Origin: Chloroflexota bacterium
GTDB lineage: Bacteria > Chloroflexota > Dehalococcoidia > Lucifugimonadales > Lucifugimonadaceae
Assembly: GCA_018650185.1 (NCBI GenBank)
Contig: JABIGL010000146.1
Coordinates: 1 to 32,003, forward strand
Length of the DNA: 32,003 bases
Reading direction: 5' to 3'
Notes under the pieces: generated by a model
What the model was told of the DNA's origin: nothing
Seen by the model: only the letters and a program-made list of their open reading frames with translations
Databases searched by the model: none
Position numbers and translations under genes: made by a program
Part shown: piece after piece, positions 8,033-15,995 of the stretch
How the letters are laid out: each line of letters starts with the position of its first letter
Position numbering within the stretch: the first letter of the stretch is position 1

Positions 8033-9094
8033 TCAGGCGCTCGCGCCGACCTTTCCGGAAAGCACACCATGGGCCTCAAGGAGGAGTTCCTCGGTCGTGC
8101 CCCAGTCGATGCAGGCGTCGGTGATGGAGACTCCGTACTCCAGACCTTCGAGCCCGTTGACTAGCTTCTGCGCACCGGGGTTGAGGTGGCTCTCGAGCAT
8201 GATCCCGGCCACGTTTCCGTTGCCGCGGGCCCGCTGCTCGATAACGTCACGGAAGACGATCGGCTGTCGGTTGTGATCCTTGTTGGAGTTGGCGTGCGAG
8301 CAGTCGACTACCAGCCGCTGTGAAACACCACCAGTACCGAGCAACTTGGTCGCCCTCGCAACCGACTCGGCGTCGTAGTTCGGGCCGTCGGCGCCGCCCC
8401 TGAGTATCAGGTGCCCTCCGACGTTACCCGATGTGTGAACGACACTGGCGCGTCCTTCGCCGTCGACCCCTAAAAATGCGTGCGGGGATTCGGCTGCGAC
8501 CATGGCGTCCACGGCGATCTGGAGAGTTCCGCCGGTTCCGTTCTTGAAACCGATGGGCATGCTCAGACCGCTTGCCATCTGGCGGTGCGTCTGGCTCTCG
8601 GTGGTGCGAGCGCCGATAGCGCCCCAGGACACCAGGTCTGCCAGGTACTGCGGTGTGAAAGGGTCAAGAAACTCAGTCCCGGCCGGTAGTCCAAGCTCGG
8701 CGACTTGCAGTAGGAACTTGCGTCCCCGTCGTAGGCCCGTGGCCACATCGAACGTGCCGTTCAGATTCGGGTCGTTAATAAGACCCTTCCAGCCCACGGT
8801 GGTGCGTGGCTTTTCGAAGTAGACCCGCATCACGACGAGAATCTGGTCGCTCACCTTATTGGCGAGTTCCGCCAGGTTCTGGGCGTATTCAAGCCCGGCC
8901 TTCTCGTCGTGGATAGAGCAGGGCCCGACCAGCATCGCCATCCGGTCGTCTTTCCCGGCGAGGATGTCCTGTAACTCTTGCCGGGACTTTGCGACCAGCG
9001 CAGTCGCTTCCGGAGTGATCGGCAGCTCGGTGATGTAATCGTCGGGAGCGCCAAGTCTGTCCATACGTTCCACGTTTACGTTGGAGGTAGTCAT
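8033..9094 (-). CDS. aroG: DAHP synthase, type I-alpha (AroG-like)
   Basis: Second DAHP synthase, 353 residues, of the E. coli AroF/AroG/AroH class. Visible: LVGPCSIHD at 55-63, RVYFEKPRTTVGWKGLINDP from residue 90, PAGTEFLDPFTPQY, GARTTESQTHRQMASG, GFKNGT, DCSHANS and MLESHLNPG. The N-terminal 45 residues correspond to the extension that carries the feedback site in E. coli enzymes. It performs the same reaction as its downstream neighbour aroF, 61 bases away, so the pair is probably differently regulated. A 370-base leader region lies upstream. The ATG at 9094 has only a weak ribosome site (AAAGAG about 12 bases before). Confidence 0.95.
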   Translation of the reverse strand: MTTSNVNVERMDRLGAPDDYITELPITPEATALVAKSRQELQDILAGKDDRMAMLVGPCSIHDEKAGLEYAQNLAELANKVSDQILVVMRVYFEKPRTTVGWKGLINDPNLNGTFDVATGLRRGRKFLLQVAELGLPAGTEFLDPFTPQYLADLVSWGAIGARTTESQTHRQMASGLSMPIGFKNGTGGTLQIAVDAMVAAESPHAFLGVDGEGRASVVHTSGNVGGHLILRGGADGPNYDAESVARATKLLGTGGVSQRLVVDCSHANSNKDHNRQPIVFRDVIEQRARGNGNVAGIMLESHLNPGAQKLVNGLEGLEYGVSITDACIDWGTTEELLLEAHGVLSGKVGASA

Positions 9095-9464
9095 TTCTGT
9101 TATCGCTCTTTCGGTATCAGTAGTGTGATTTTTGGAGAGGTTGATTGTGGATCCGTTAGCGGCCTGGATAAAAGAACCGTCGACGGTAGTCCACCGGGCA
9201 TTTGCTAACTGGGAGGTTTGTTGAAGGGTTCATATGAGTTTGTGACCTTTAGGAGTGCTGTGCGAGATACGCGCGTATGCACCACGGGGCAGCGAGAAAT
9301 TGAAATTTAACGGGCGCCCGGGCGGAAGTTAGCCGCGATAGGTATAGGGACGCCCGCTCGTAAACAACGGGACCAGGGTGAAACGCGTAAAAGCGCCGCG
9401 CACGAAGCTGTGGGCGGTTGAATCGCTTTTGGATGTCACCGGTCTACCGTTCATCTGCCTGTCT
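9095..9464. other. leader / intergenic region upstream of aroG
   Basis: A 370-base gap inside an otherwise tight minus-strand gene series. It contains a GC-rich palindromic patch (CGCCCGGGCG near 9313-9325) and a 25-codon ORF ending in an aromatic run (9156-9233). Its length suggests an internal promoter and regulation of the two DAHP synthase genes, but no consensus promoter or clear terminator was found. Confidence 0.4.
9156..9233 (-). CDS. possible leader peptide before aroG (Phe-Phe-Tyr)
   Basis: A 25-codon ORF from ATG at 9233 to TAA at 9158-9156, ending YRRRFFYPGR, 61 bases before aroG. Adjacent Phe, Phe, Tyr codons ahead of a DAHP synthase gene are what a Phe/Tyr attenuation leader would look like. 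Against it: the AAAGG upstream is about 12 bases from the ATG, and the 61 bases that follow contain no strong terminator with a T-run. A short palindrome ACCGTCGACGGT overlaps the FFY codons. A chance ORF is quite possible. Confidence 0.25.
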   Translation of the reverse strand: MNPSTNLPVSKCPVDYRRRFFYPGR

Positions 9465-9833
9465 TTAGGTCAGTTTGGACTGCTTCGTACGCAAGTTTAC
9501 CGCGTCTCGCAGATAGATGTGTTTTACGTCCTGAGGTGCGACGTCTGTGTTCCACGTCAAGAGCACTCGGATGCAGCGCGGGAAGCCGTGGGGGACAGCC
9601 ATCTCGTGGCTGTTCATGAGTGGCACATGGACCCAGCCCAACATGCGGGCGGCCACTGCCGGAAATTCCGAGACGAGATCGGTCGTCGTCGTGAACTGTG
9701 CTGAAGCCAGGTCATCTTTGTCGATCCCGTTGGCGGCCACGATTTCACTGATGAGCTCGGTGGTCGCATCAAGAATCGCTTCCCGCGTGTCTTCGGTCAC
9801 GGTTGTTGCGCCGCGTACGCCTCTGACTGCCAT
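9465..9833 (-). CDS. aroH: chorismate mutase, AroH class
   Basis: Monofunctional chorismate mutase of the Bacillus AroH fold, 122 residues, converting chorismate to prephenate for Phe and Tyr synthesis. Recognisable by VRGVRGATTV at the N-terminus (Arg7), the HEM block with Glu77, CIRV with Arg89, and HIYLRDAV with Tyr107, which correspond to the known active-site residues. GGGAG sits 4 bases before the ATG. It lies between trpA and the DAHP synthases on the same strand, so the series covers both the entrance and two branches of aromatic amino-acid synthesis. Confidence 0.95.
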   Translation of the reverse strand: MAVRGVRGATTVTEDTREAILDATTELISEIVAANGIDKDDLASAQFTTTTDLVSEFPAVAARMLGWVHVPLMNSHEMAVPHGFPRCIRVLLTWNTDVAPQDVKHIYLRDAVNLRTKQSKLT

Positions 9834-9948
9834 CGTGCTCCCGGTGATTTAATAAGGTCTAAATGTTCCTGCGTGACCGAATTCCGGTTTAGGGAACTCG
9901 CCGTCGAGTTGCGCAGGACCAACATAGATTGGCCGTGCGGCGAGCAGT

Positions 9949-10752
9949 TTAGCTGGCGCGCGCCGCCGCGGCCAGTTCCCGGACCAGCGCACCCGCGCGC
10001 TCCGCTGAGCCATCCGCTGGGCCGTCGCCGATCACATCCACCAGCGCACTGCCCACGATAGCGATATCGGCAAACTCGGCTACCTTCCTCACATCGTCTC
10101 CGGTGCGAATGCCAAATCCGACGCCAACGGGAATATCGGCGTGGTTCCGCACCTCGTCCACAAGAGCGTGGACCCGATCAAACGCCGTCTTTGCAACCCC
10201 GGTGACCCCCAGCGTTCCGACGCAGTAGATGAATCCGGTAGCACCAAGGCATGCATTTTTGATCCGGTGATCAGGGCTGGTCATCGCCACAAGTGGGATA
10301 AGGCTCAATCCATATTTCTCGGCGAGCGCGCTTAGCCCGGAGTTCTCCTCTGTGGGTAGGTCAGGCACGATCATCCCATCTATTCCGGCCCCCGCTGCAT
10401 CCTTGCAGTAGCGCTCCGGGTCGTAAGAGAGGACGGGGTTGTAGTAGCCCATGAACACCATCGGAATCGTCACGCCGGATGCGCGCAATTGCCGGGCTAC
10501 GCTCATTGCAGTCTCAGAGGAGACGCCTTGTTCCAGCGCATGCTGGCTGGACTTCTGGATGGTCGGCCCTTCAGCCAGCGGATCGCTGAACGGAACGCCC
10601 AGCTCGATCAAGTCCGCACCCGCTGCCTCAAGTTCGGGAACGATCTCGAGCGTGGCCTTAACGGACGGGTAGCCGACGGTAACGAACGGCGCGATGGCGG
10701 TGCGGCCTTCGTCTTTTGCACGACGGAGTGCGGAGTCGAGTCTTTCAGACAT
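9949..10752 (-). CDS. trpA: tryptophan synthase alpha subunit
   Basis: TIM-barrel protein of 267 residues, usual TrpA length; it cleaves indole-3-glycerol phosphate to indole and passes it to TrpB. Catalytic Glu50 is present in DLIELGVPFSDP. The second catalytic position, Asp60 in E. coli (SDPLADGP), is Glu61 here (SDPLAEGP). The phosphate-binding GVGFGIRTG and IVGSALVD are intact. trpB is not adjacent; the upstream neighbour is a CPBP protease, so the trp operon is split in this genome. It starts 34 bases after that gene. Confidence 0.95.
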   Translation of the reverse strand: MSERLDSALRRAKDEGRTAIAPFVTVGYPSVKATLEIVPELEAAGADLIELGVPFSDPLAEGPTIQKSSQHALEQGVSSETAMSVARQLRASGVTIPMVFMGYYNPVLSYDPERYCKDAAGAGIDGMIVPDLPTEENSGLSALAEKYGLSLIPLVAMTSPDHRIKNACLGATGFIYCVGTLGVTGVAKTAFDRVHALVDEVRNHADIPVGVGFGIRTGDDVRKVAEFADIAIVGSALVDVIGDGPADGSAERAGALVRELAAAARAS

Positions 10753-10786
10753 CTTGTTGGTGGGATCTCTCTTTGGGCTGATCAGA

Positions 10787-11533
10787 TCAGGTAGAAAGTA
10801 GCGTAGCCACTATGTTCTGCGTTGCATGGGCGACGATACTCGGGTAGATCGAGCCGGTCTTCACGTAAAGCCAGGCCAGGACGATACCAAAGATGAATAT
10901 CGGGACGAACGCCCCGATGCTGAAGTGGAACACAGAAAACAGCGCTGCGCTGATCAGTATGCCGCCACGCAGGCCGTATCGGCTCGCAAACGCAGGAAGT
11001 GCAAACCCGCGAAAGAACACTTCTTCGCAAAACGGCCCGAACAACCCGACGATCAGTAGCGGGAACGCCAGACGGATTCCGGAGTAGTCGACCAGCTCCG
11101 CAGGCGGTTCGGGAATCTTCAGGAATTCGACGCCCAGTAGCTCCGTAATCCCTGCCCATACCAGTAGCGCCAACAACCCCAGGAGCCAGGCACCTACGGC
11201 CAGAAGGTAGGGCCTTCGTCCAGACGGTTGAACGAATCCCAGCTGTGGAATGAGAGCGCCACGTTTTGAAATGGCAAAGATGAAAACGGCGACAAGAAAG
11301 AAGGTCTCAAGGACGAGCGCCAGCAGCATCGGGGCGGGGACACCCAGGAGATCGCCCTCGGAAAACCAGTCTGTGTCACTCTCCAGCCTGCTGGCGGCGC
11401 GCGAAACAACGATCAGAAATACCAGGACCGCCCCGACGACGGCGGCGGAACCCAGGAGCACATCTTTTATCGACCATGGAACATCAACCCGTTGGACTTC
11501 GCGACCAGGTTGATCGATACCGGGTATCTGCAC
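10787..11533 (-). CDS. CPBP family intramembrane glutamic protease
   Basis: Integral membrane protein of 248 residues with about six to seven hydrophobic segments and the CPBP (Abi/Rce1-like) signature: EEVFFRG at 170-176 (Glu170, Glu171, Arg175), FHFSIG with His203, and HATQN with His236 and Asn240. Family members cleave within the membrane or act in prenyl-protein processing; the substrate here is unknown. It starts with GTG whose G is the last base of the preceding MBL hydrolase TAG stop (a one-base overlap), so translation of the two is probably coupled. Confidence 0.92.
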   Translation of the reverse strand: MQIPGIDQPGREVQRVDVPWSIKDVLLGSAAVVGAVLVFLIVVSRAASRLESDTDWFSEGDLLGVPAPMLLALVLETFFLVAVFIFAISKRGALIPQLGFVQPSGRRPYLLAVGAWLLGLLALLVWAGITELLGVEFLKIPEPPAELVDYSGIRLAFPLLIVGLFGPFCEEVFFRGFALPAFASRYGLRGGILISAALFSVFHFSIGAFVPIFIFGIVLAWLYVKTGSIYPSIVAHATQNIVATLLST

Positions 11534-12195
11534 TAGTCCTCCAGCCAGGCTACGTTTCCGTGCAGATCATCGGCGTGCTGCTTTGATGCGAAGATGCCGT
11601 ACTCATGTTTCGCGGTCCCGATCGTCGTGTCATCGCCGTGACCGGGCATTACGGCTGTTTTGTCCGGAAGCGGGAATAGACGTCCCGTGATGCTCTGAAC
11701 TTCCTGGAGGAACAATTCTGGGCTTCCGGACCGACCGGGCCCGCCGGGGAAGAGGGTGTCACCGGAGAAGAGAAGGGTGTTCTCTCCCTGCTCGGTGCTA
11801 ATCGCGTAACAGGTAGATCCTGGCGTGTGGCCCGGCGTGTGGATCGGGCGAATCTTTAGCTCACCCACAGATATATTCTCGGAATCCGGTATCCACTCCG
11901 TGATCCCCTTGCCGTCCAGAGTGCCAGCATCTGCGGTGCCGATACTGACACCGACTGTGTGTGCGCTGAATACGGCATCGAAACCAGCGAGGTGGTCCAT
12001 GTGGTTGTGGGTGATCAGGATCGACTGGACATTGGTGTCCGCAGCCTGATTGATCACGGCTTCCGGGTTTTCTGGCGTGTCGACGATTGCGCTTTTGCCA
12101 GTTTTGCGACAGATCAGCAGATAACTGTTGTTGTCGTAAGGACCACAAGACGTCTTGTAGACGACAATGTCATGGTCCTGATAATGGATTCCCAT
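11533..12195 (-). CDS. metallo-beta-lactamase-fold hydrolase (glyoxalase II-like)
   Basis: 220-residue MBL-fold protein. The binuclear metal ligands are all visible: THNHMDHL (His63, His65, Asp67, His68), HTPGHTPGS (His123), GDTLF (Asp146) and PGHG (His186). It is most like the glyoxalase II-type thioesterases, but several MBL subfamilies share these motifs, so the substrate is open. AGGAG lies 9 bases before the ATG. It is first in the long minus-strand gene series and divergent from the small plus-strand gene at 12320. Confidence 0.92.
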   Translation of the reverse strand: MGIHYQDHDIVVYKTSCGPYDNNSYLLICRKTGKSAIVDTPENPEAVINQAADTNVQSILITHNHMDHLAGFDAVFSAHTVGVSIGTADAGTLDGKGITEWIPDSENISVGELKIRPIHTPGHTPGSTCYAISTEQGENTLLFSGDTLFPGGPGRSGSPELFLQEVQSITGRLFPLPDKTAVMPGHGDDTTIGTAKHEYGIFASKQHADDLHGNVAWLED

Positions 12196-12274
12196 CGACC
12201 CCGCTCCTGTGTGGTCCGGTGAATTCGGGTCGCCACAAGACTACCCTAATAACGCACCTCGCCGTGCTGTCGCA

Positions 12275-12295
12275 GGTTGTGAGACCGTCACAACC
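12275..12295. promoter_or_regulatory. inverted repeat, possible operator
   Basis: Perfect inverted repeat GGTTGTGA-GACCG-TCACAACC between two divergent genes, 24 bases before the plus-strand start. It suits a dimeric regulator, or could be a 5' hairpin in that gene's leader. No cognate regulator is obvious. Confidence 0.4.
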
Positions 12296-12319
12296 GCACT
12301 TCGCCCTTGAGGAGAAAAC

Positions 12320-12622
12320 ATGAGCGCCCACGAAACGTCGTCCGATAACCCAACACTCGCGGACGGTGGATTCATCCTCAAGGCAGGGGAGGGGAGCGCT
12401 TCCATGGGGATGGAGTGTCCACACCAGAACGGGCTGCTTTACATGGTCCCCGGGGATCGCAGTTGGGTGTGCGAAGACGATGTGCGACCGGCCCACGTGC
12501 TTGCCGGGTTCTTCAAAGAGATAGCCGCACTGGACGACGCCCGAATCCGTGAAGCAATGAACCGTTGGGGCCTGTATTACCGACCGAGGGCCCTGGCATC
12601 GGAAGACGCCGAAAACGAGTAG
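12320..12622 (+). CDS. small protein of unknown function
   Basis: 100 residues, not recognised. GAGGAG five bases before the ATG supports real translation. There is no signal peptide or membrane segment. Two cysteines (in MECPHQ and WVCEDD) about 17 residues apart could bind a metal or form a redox pair, but they are not arranged as a classical zinc ribbon. The middle contains an aromatic-rich GLLYMVPGDRSWVCEDD stretch, and the C-terminal half is predicted helical and charged. It is transcribed divergently from the MBL hydrolase and converges with ftsH across a shared hairpin. Confidence 0.75.
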   Translation: MSAHETSSDNPTLADGGFILKAGEGSASMGMECPHQNGLLYMVPGDRSWVCEDDVRPAHVLAGFFKEIAALDDARIREAMNRWGLYYRPRALASEDAENE

Positions 12623-12646
12623 AGGACCAGTTTCCTGGTCCTCTAC
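12619..12646. terminator. hairpin between convergent genes
   Basis: Perfect 12-bp stem GTAGAGGACCAG / CTGGTCCTCTAC with a TTTC loop, overlapping the stop codon of the plus-strand gene and lying 32 bases past the ftsH stop. It has no proper T-run on either strand, so it is a probable but not canonical bidirectional terminator. Confidence 0.6.
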
Positions 12647-12677
12647 AAATTAGCCTGATGTCGGTTCCGGACCGTTC

Positions 12678-14630
12678 TTAGTCCAGGCCCGGTTGCGGGT
12701 TAGCGTCCCGGATGTCCGGCGCTCTGCCCGGGTCATCGGATGATGCTGAAGGACTCTCGGGCTCTTCAACCCCAACCTCTTCAACGGGTTCCTCAACTTC
12801 GGCAACAGCCAGCGGGTCCCGGCCTTCAACGATGTCGACCATCTGCTTTCCGTCGATCGTCTCGTGCTCGATCAGGAATCGCGAGATGTCATCCAGGTGT
12901 GTGCGCTGCTCAGTGATGATGCGCTCGGCGTGCTCCCATCCGGCCTGAAGCAACCGGTCGACCTCTTCGTCGATCAGTTCCTCTGTCCGGGGGCCGTAGT
13001 CACGGTGCTCGCCAAGGTCTTTGCCAAGGAACACCATCTCCTCGCGCTTGCCGAAGAGCCGCGGTCCAAGCTTCTCGCTCATTCCGAACTGCGTCACCAT
13101 CGCTCGGGCGATCTGGGTCGCCTTCTCGATGTCGTTTGACGCTCCGGTAGTGACTTCGTCGAACACCATCTGCTCGGCGACGCGCCCGCCCATTGCGGTG
13201 GCAATCATCGCCTCAAACTGGTTCTTGGTCTGCAGCGTGCGCTCTTCGTCCGGAAGGTATCGGGTGTAACCACCCATCCGGCCGCGAGCGACGATAGAAA
13301 TCTTGTGGACCTTGTCTGCGTGGGGCATGAAGTAGCCCACGATTGCGTGGCCGGACTCGTGGAAGGCCGTGACCTCTTTTTCGTGCTTGGAGATCACCCT
13401 ACTCTTGCGGGCAGGGCCTGCAATCAATCGGTCGATAGCCTCAAGCATCTCATCCTGGCCGACCTCTTTCTTGTTACGACGGGCGGCAAGGATCGCCGCC
13501 TCGTTGATGAGGTTCGCCAGGTCAGCTCCGCTAAATCCGGGGGTCTGTTGAGCAAGGTTCTGTAGATCAACGTCCTCGGCAAGCGGCTTGCCTTTGGCGT
13601 GAACGTCCAGGATTGCGGTGCGTCCGCGGATGTCCGGGGAGTCCAGCGTTACGCGTCGGTCGAAACGTCCCGGGCGGAGAAGCGCCGGGTCAAGGATGTC
13701 AGGCCGGTTGGTGGCCGCGATGACGATGACGTTGGTACCGGTCTCAAAACCGTCCATCTCAACGAGGATCTGGTTCAGGGTCTGTTCCCGTTCATCGTGT
13801 CCGCCGCCAAGTCCTGCCCCACGGTGGCGACCAACTGCGTCGATTTCGTCGACGAAGATGATTGCGGGACCGTGTCGCTTGGCCTGCTCAAACAGGTCAC
13901 GCACACGAGATGCACCGACTCCGACGAACATTTCGACGAACTCGGAACCTGAGATCGAGAAGAAAGGAACTCCGGCCTCACCCGCCACTGCTTTCGCCAG
14001 CAGGGTCTTACCGGTTCCGGGAGGGCCGACTAAAAGCACACCGCGCGGGATGCGGGCACCCAACGCTACAAAGCGCTCAGGGTATTTGAGGAACTCAACA
14101 ACTTCCTCAAGTTCCTGCTTGGCCTCGGGTGCTCCGGCTACGTCAAAGAAGGTGACGGTGGCCTTGGTGCCGACGAACATGCGAGCCCGGCTGCGACCAA
14201 ACCCCATCGCCTGGTTAGAACTGCCCTGCGCCTGGCGCATCATGAACAGCAGAATCCCGCCGAACAGGATCAGCGGCAGGAAGTTGATCAGGAGGCCTAT
14301 GACGTTGCCGAGACCGCTACCGGACTCTTTGACCTCGATGACTACGTTGTCTCTAGCGCCTACCTGGTCCAGGAGCTCGACAATGCTCGCTCCCGGTTCC
14401 TTGCGGGAGACGAAAGTGCTTGCGCCCTTGCGGATCGTGAGGTCATCGCCATCGACTTCGATCCGAACGGTGTCGTTGCCCGGATCCTCCGCTATGGCGA
14501 CAACTTCGCTGATCGGTATCTCTGGCGCGCCGTCCAGAGGACCGCTGTCAAAGAATAGGAAAAATACCGTTATTACGGCAACAACAATCAGCAGGTAGAT
14601 CAGGCTGTTACGCATCCAGCGCCGGCTCAC
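12678..14630 (-). CDS. ftsH: ATP-dependent membrane zinc protease FtsH
   Basis: Membrane-anchored AAA+ protease of 650 residues from the GTG at 14630, chosen because GGAGGT precedes it by four bases and the protein then begins directly before the first membrane helix; a longer frame to 14765 has no such support. Order: TM1, a short extracytoplasmic domain, TM2 (about 110-131), AAA domain with Walker A GPPGTGKT (202-209), Walker B IIFVDEID (about 256-263) and the second region of homology [21 protein letters not shown], then the M41 peptidase with HESGH (424-428). The acidic, Pro-rich tail is variable in this family. It degrades misfolded membrane proteins and selected regulators. Confidence 0.97.
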   Translation of the reverse strand: MSRRWMRNSLIYLLIVVAVITVFFLFFDSGPLDGAPEIPISEVVAIAEDPGNDTVRIEVDGDDLTIRKGASTFVSRKEPGASIVELLDQVGARDNVVIEVKESGSGLGNVIGLLINFLPLILFGGILLFMMRQAQGSSNQAMGFGRSRARMFVGTKATVTFFDVAGAPEAKQELEEVVEFLKYPERFVALGARIPRGVLLVGPPGTGKTLLAKAVAGEAGVPFFSISGSEFVEMFVGVGASRVRDLFEQAKRHGPAIIFVDEIDAVGRHRGAGLGGGHDEREQTLNQILVEMDGFETGTNVIVIAATNRPDILDPALLRPGRFDRRVTLDSPDIRGRTAILDVHAKGKPLAEDVDLQNLAQQTPGFSGADLANLINEAAILAARRNKKEVGQDEMLEAIDRLIAGPARKSRVISKHEKEVTAFHESGHAIVGYFMPHADKVHKISIVARGRMGGYTRYLPDEERTLQTKNQFEAMIATAMGGRVAEQMVFDEVTTGASNDIEKATQIARAMVTQFGMSEKLGPRLFGKREEMVFLGKDLGEHRDYGPRTEELIDEEVDRLLQAGWEHAERIITEQRTHLDDISRFLIEHETIDGKQMVDIVEGRDPLAVAEVEEPVEEVGVEEPESPSASSDDPGRAPDIRDANPQPGLD

Positions 14631-15066
14631 AGTCACCTCCCGGGTGACCGGACCGCCGTTTGCTCCCGTGTATAGGAAGCTGACGGTCCTCGATAGAACA
14701 TGATTTGAATACCGACGATTAGATGTCGACGGAACTCGATTCGTTGTTGAGATCAATCCCAACAACGAGCAGTAATCTAAGGATTACGACCATTTGATCC
14801 TATCACAGCACCCCCCCTTGGCCGCCCGTACAGGCACGGTATTTCTAGATGCCGCCGCGATGGGGTGTTTAGATAGTCGCTCGATAATGTTTACGTCTGC
14901 GTGACGCGTATAGATTCTGTCATGTTTCGACATCTGAGATCACCCGAGCGAACAAACGTAGACCTGAATCGTCACTACGTGGTATTCTTCATCGTGGACA
15001 AATAGCGTCCGTAAATTTGTAAATCCACAGGTCTCTTTTAGGGTCTGTGGACAAAGGATCCCACAC
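14631..15066. promoter_or_regulatory. divergent promoter and leader region, ftsH / infC
   Basis: 436 bases without a gene between divergent ftsH and infC. For ftsH a possible -10 TATACA lies at 14674-14669 on the minus strand. For infC a weak promoter candidate is TAGACC (14959-14964), 18 bases, TATTCT (14983-14988). An inverted repeat GTAATC-TAAG-GATTAC (14772-14787) could be an operator. A stem CCACAG / CTGTGG (15025-15030 with 15045-15050) sits just before the infC ribosome site. Promoter assignments are tentative. Confidence 0.35.
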
Positions 15067-15624
15067 ATAGCCAAGGATTACCGTACCAACCGCCAGATCC
15101 GAGCGACGGAAGTGCGGATTATTGAAGAAGACGGCTCTGGAGCCGTACTGGAGATTCAGGCCGCGCTTGAGTTGGCAGAGGAACAGGGACTTGACCTTGT
15201 AGAGGTTGCCCCTAACCAGACGCCGCCGGTGTGCAAACTACTGGACTACGGAAAGTTCAAGTTCGTACAGAAGAAGCGCGATCGGGAGACCAAGAAGAGC
15301 CAGGCTCGTAATGAGCTCCGCGAAGTTCGTCTGAGCATGAAGATCGGTGAACACGATTTCCTTGCCAAGATCAAAAGAGCACGGGATCTACTGGCCGGTG
15401 GGGCCAAAGTTAAAGTCACGGTCAGGTTCCGGGGTCGAGAGATCGCCCATCCGGATCTTGCCGTAAAACTCCTGAGGCGAGCGGCAGAAAACCTCGCAGA
15501 TGGGGCTAAACTGGAACGAGCTCCCATGATGGAAGCGCGTTCACTAAGCATCATCCTGGCTCCGGATGAGTTGGCCGTTGCGGCGAACTCCGGGCCCAGC
15601 GCACCAAGCGAAAGCGCAAATTAA
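15067..15624 (+). CDS. infC: translation initiation factor IF-3
   Basis: 185 residues if it begins at ATA (15067); it binds the 30S subunit and checks start-codon pairing. The frame from that codon reads IAKDYRTNRQIRATEVRIIEEDG, which aligns with the normal IF-3 N-terminus (Bacillus: MISKDFIINEQIRAREVRLI), and AAAGGA lies 8 bases before it. The first conventional start (GTG at 15112) would remove the conserved N-terminus. Further IF-3 blocks: LDLVEVAPNQTPPVCKLLDYGKFKF and the C-terminal KVKVTVRFRGREIAHPDLAVKLL. IF-3 genes are known for rare starts (AUU in E. coli) used for autoregulation. It is followed by rpmI after six bases. Confidence 0.95.
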   Translation: MAKDYRTNRQIRATEVRIIEEDGSGAVLEIQAALELAEEQGLDLVEVAPNQTPPVCKLLDYGKFKFVQKKRDRETKKSQARNELREVRLSMKIGEHDFLAKIKRARDLLAGGAKVKVTVRFRGREIAHPDLAVKLLRRAAENLADGAKLERAPMMEARSLSIILAPDELAVAANSGPSAPSESAN

Positions 15625-15630
15625 CTAGAT

Positions 15631-15825
15631 ATGCCGAAGATCAAGACCCACAAGGGCGCAAAGCGCCGTTTTCACATCTCCGCAGGTGGCAAGGTCCTTC
15701 GAACCAAGGGCCCCAAGAGCCATCTGCGACGTAACAAGTCATCTCGCGTCCGCCGAGCGTTCGATAAAAAAATCGGAACGTCACCGGCGAACGCAAAGCG
15801 AATCAAAAGGCTTCTGGGCCGATAG
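15631..15825 (+). CDS. rpmI: 50S ribosomal protein L35
   Basis: 64 residues, typical L35: MPKIKTHKGAKRRFHISAGGK start, very basic throughout, KGPKSHLRRNKSSRVRR centre and a KRIKRLL tail. It is part of the conserved infC-rpmI-rplT order. It starts six bases after the infC stop and is separated from rplT by an unusually long, structured 170-base spacer. Confidence 0.98.
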   Translation: MPKIKTHKGAKRRFHISAGGKVLRTKGPKSHLRRNKSSRVRRAFDKKIGTSPANAKRIKRLLGR

Positions 15826-15898
15826 AGGACTAGAACGCTTGCGGCCACACGCCTAAAGCGTCATCCTTAGTAACTTCCTGAAACTTTCTTTCATCATG

Positions 15899-15956
15899 CC
15901 GACGTGCAACGTCGGTTTGATCGCGTAATCGAAGTGACGCGTGATCACCTGATCAC
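15899..15956 (+). promoter_or_regulatory. two hairpins in the rpmI-rplT spacer
   Basis: Hairpin A is CCGACGT-GCA-ACGTCGG (15899-15915) followed by TTTGAT. Hairpin B is GTGATC-ACCT-GATCAC (15941-15956). They occupy the 170-base rpmI-rplT spacer ahead of the TTG start of rplT. L20 is known to repress its own operon in E. coli and Bacillus by binding leader RNA, so an L20 control site or partial terminator is plausible. Confidence 0.45.
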
Positions 15957-15995
15957 CGTCCCACTAAAAGACAACAGTCACCGGAGAAGCCTCAG

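Noticed and set aside
7331-8164. 277-residue plus-strand ORF
   Set aside because: Lies opposite aroF and the end of aroG; both of those are unmistakable.
9095-9464. T-box or tryptophan-type riboswitch before aroG
   Set aside because: No T-box sequence or specifier-loop structure was recognisable; only the weak leader-peptide candidate remains.
13618-14598. 326-residue plus-strand ORF
   Set aside because: Antisense shadow of the AAA domain of ftsH; no family features and no ribosome site.
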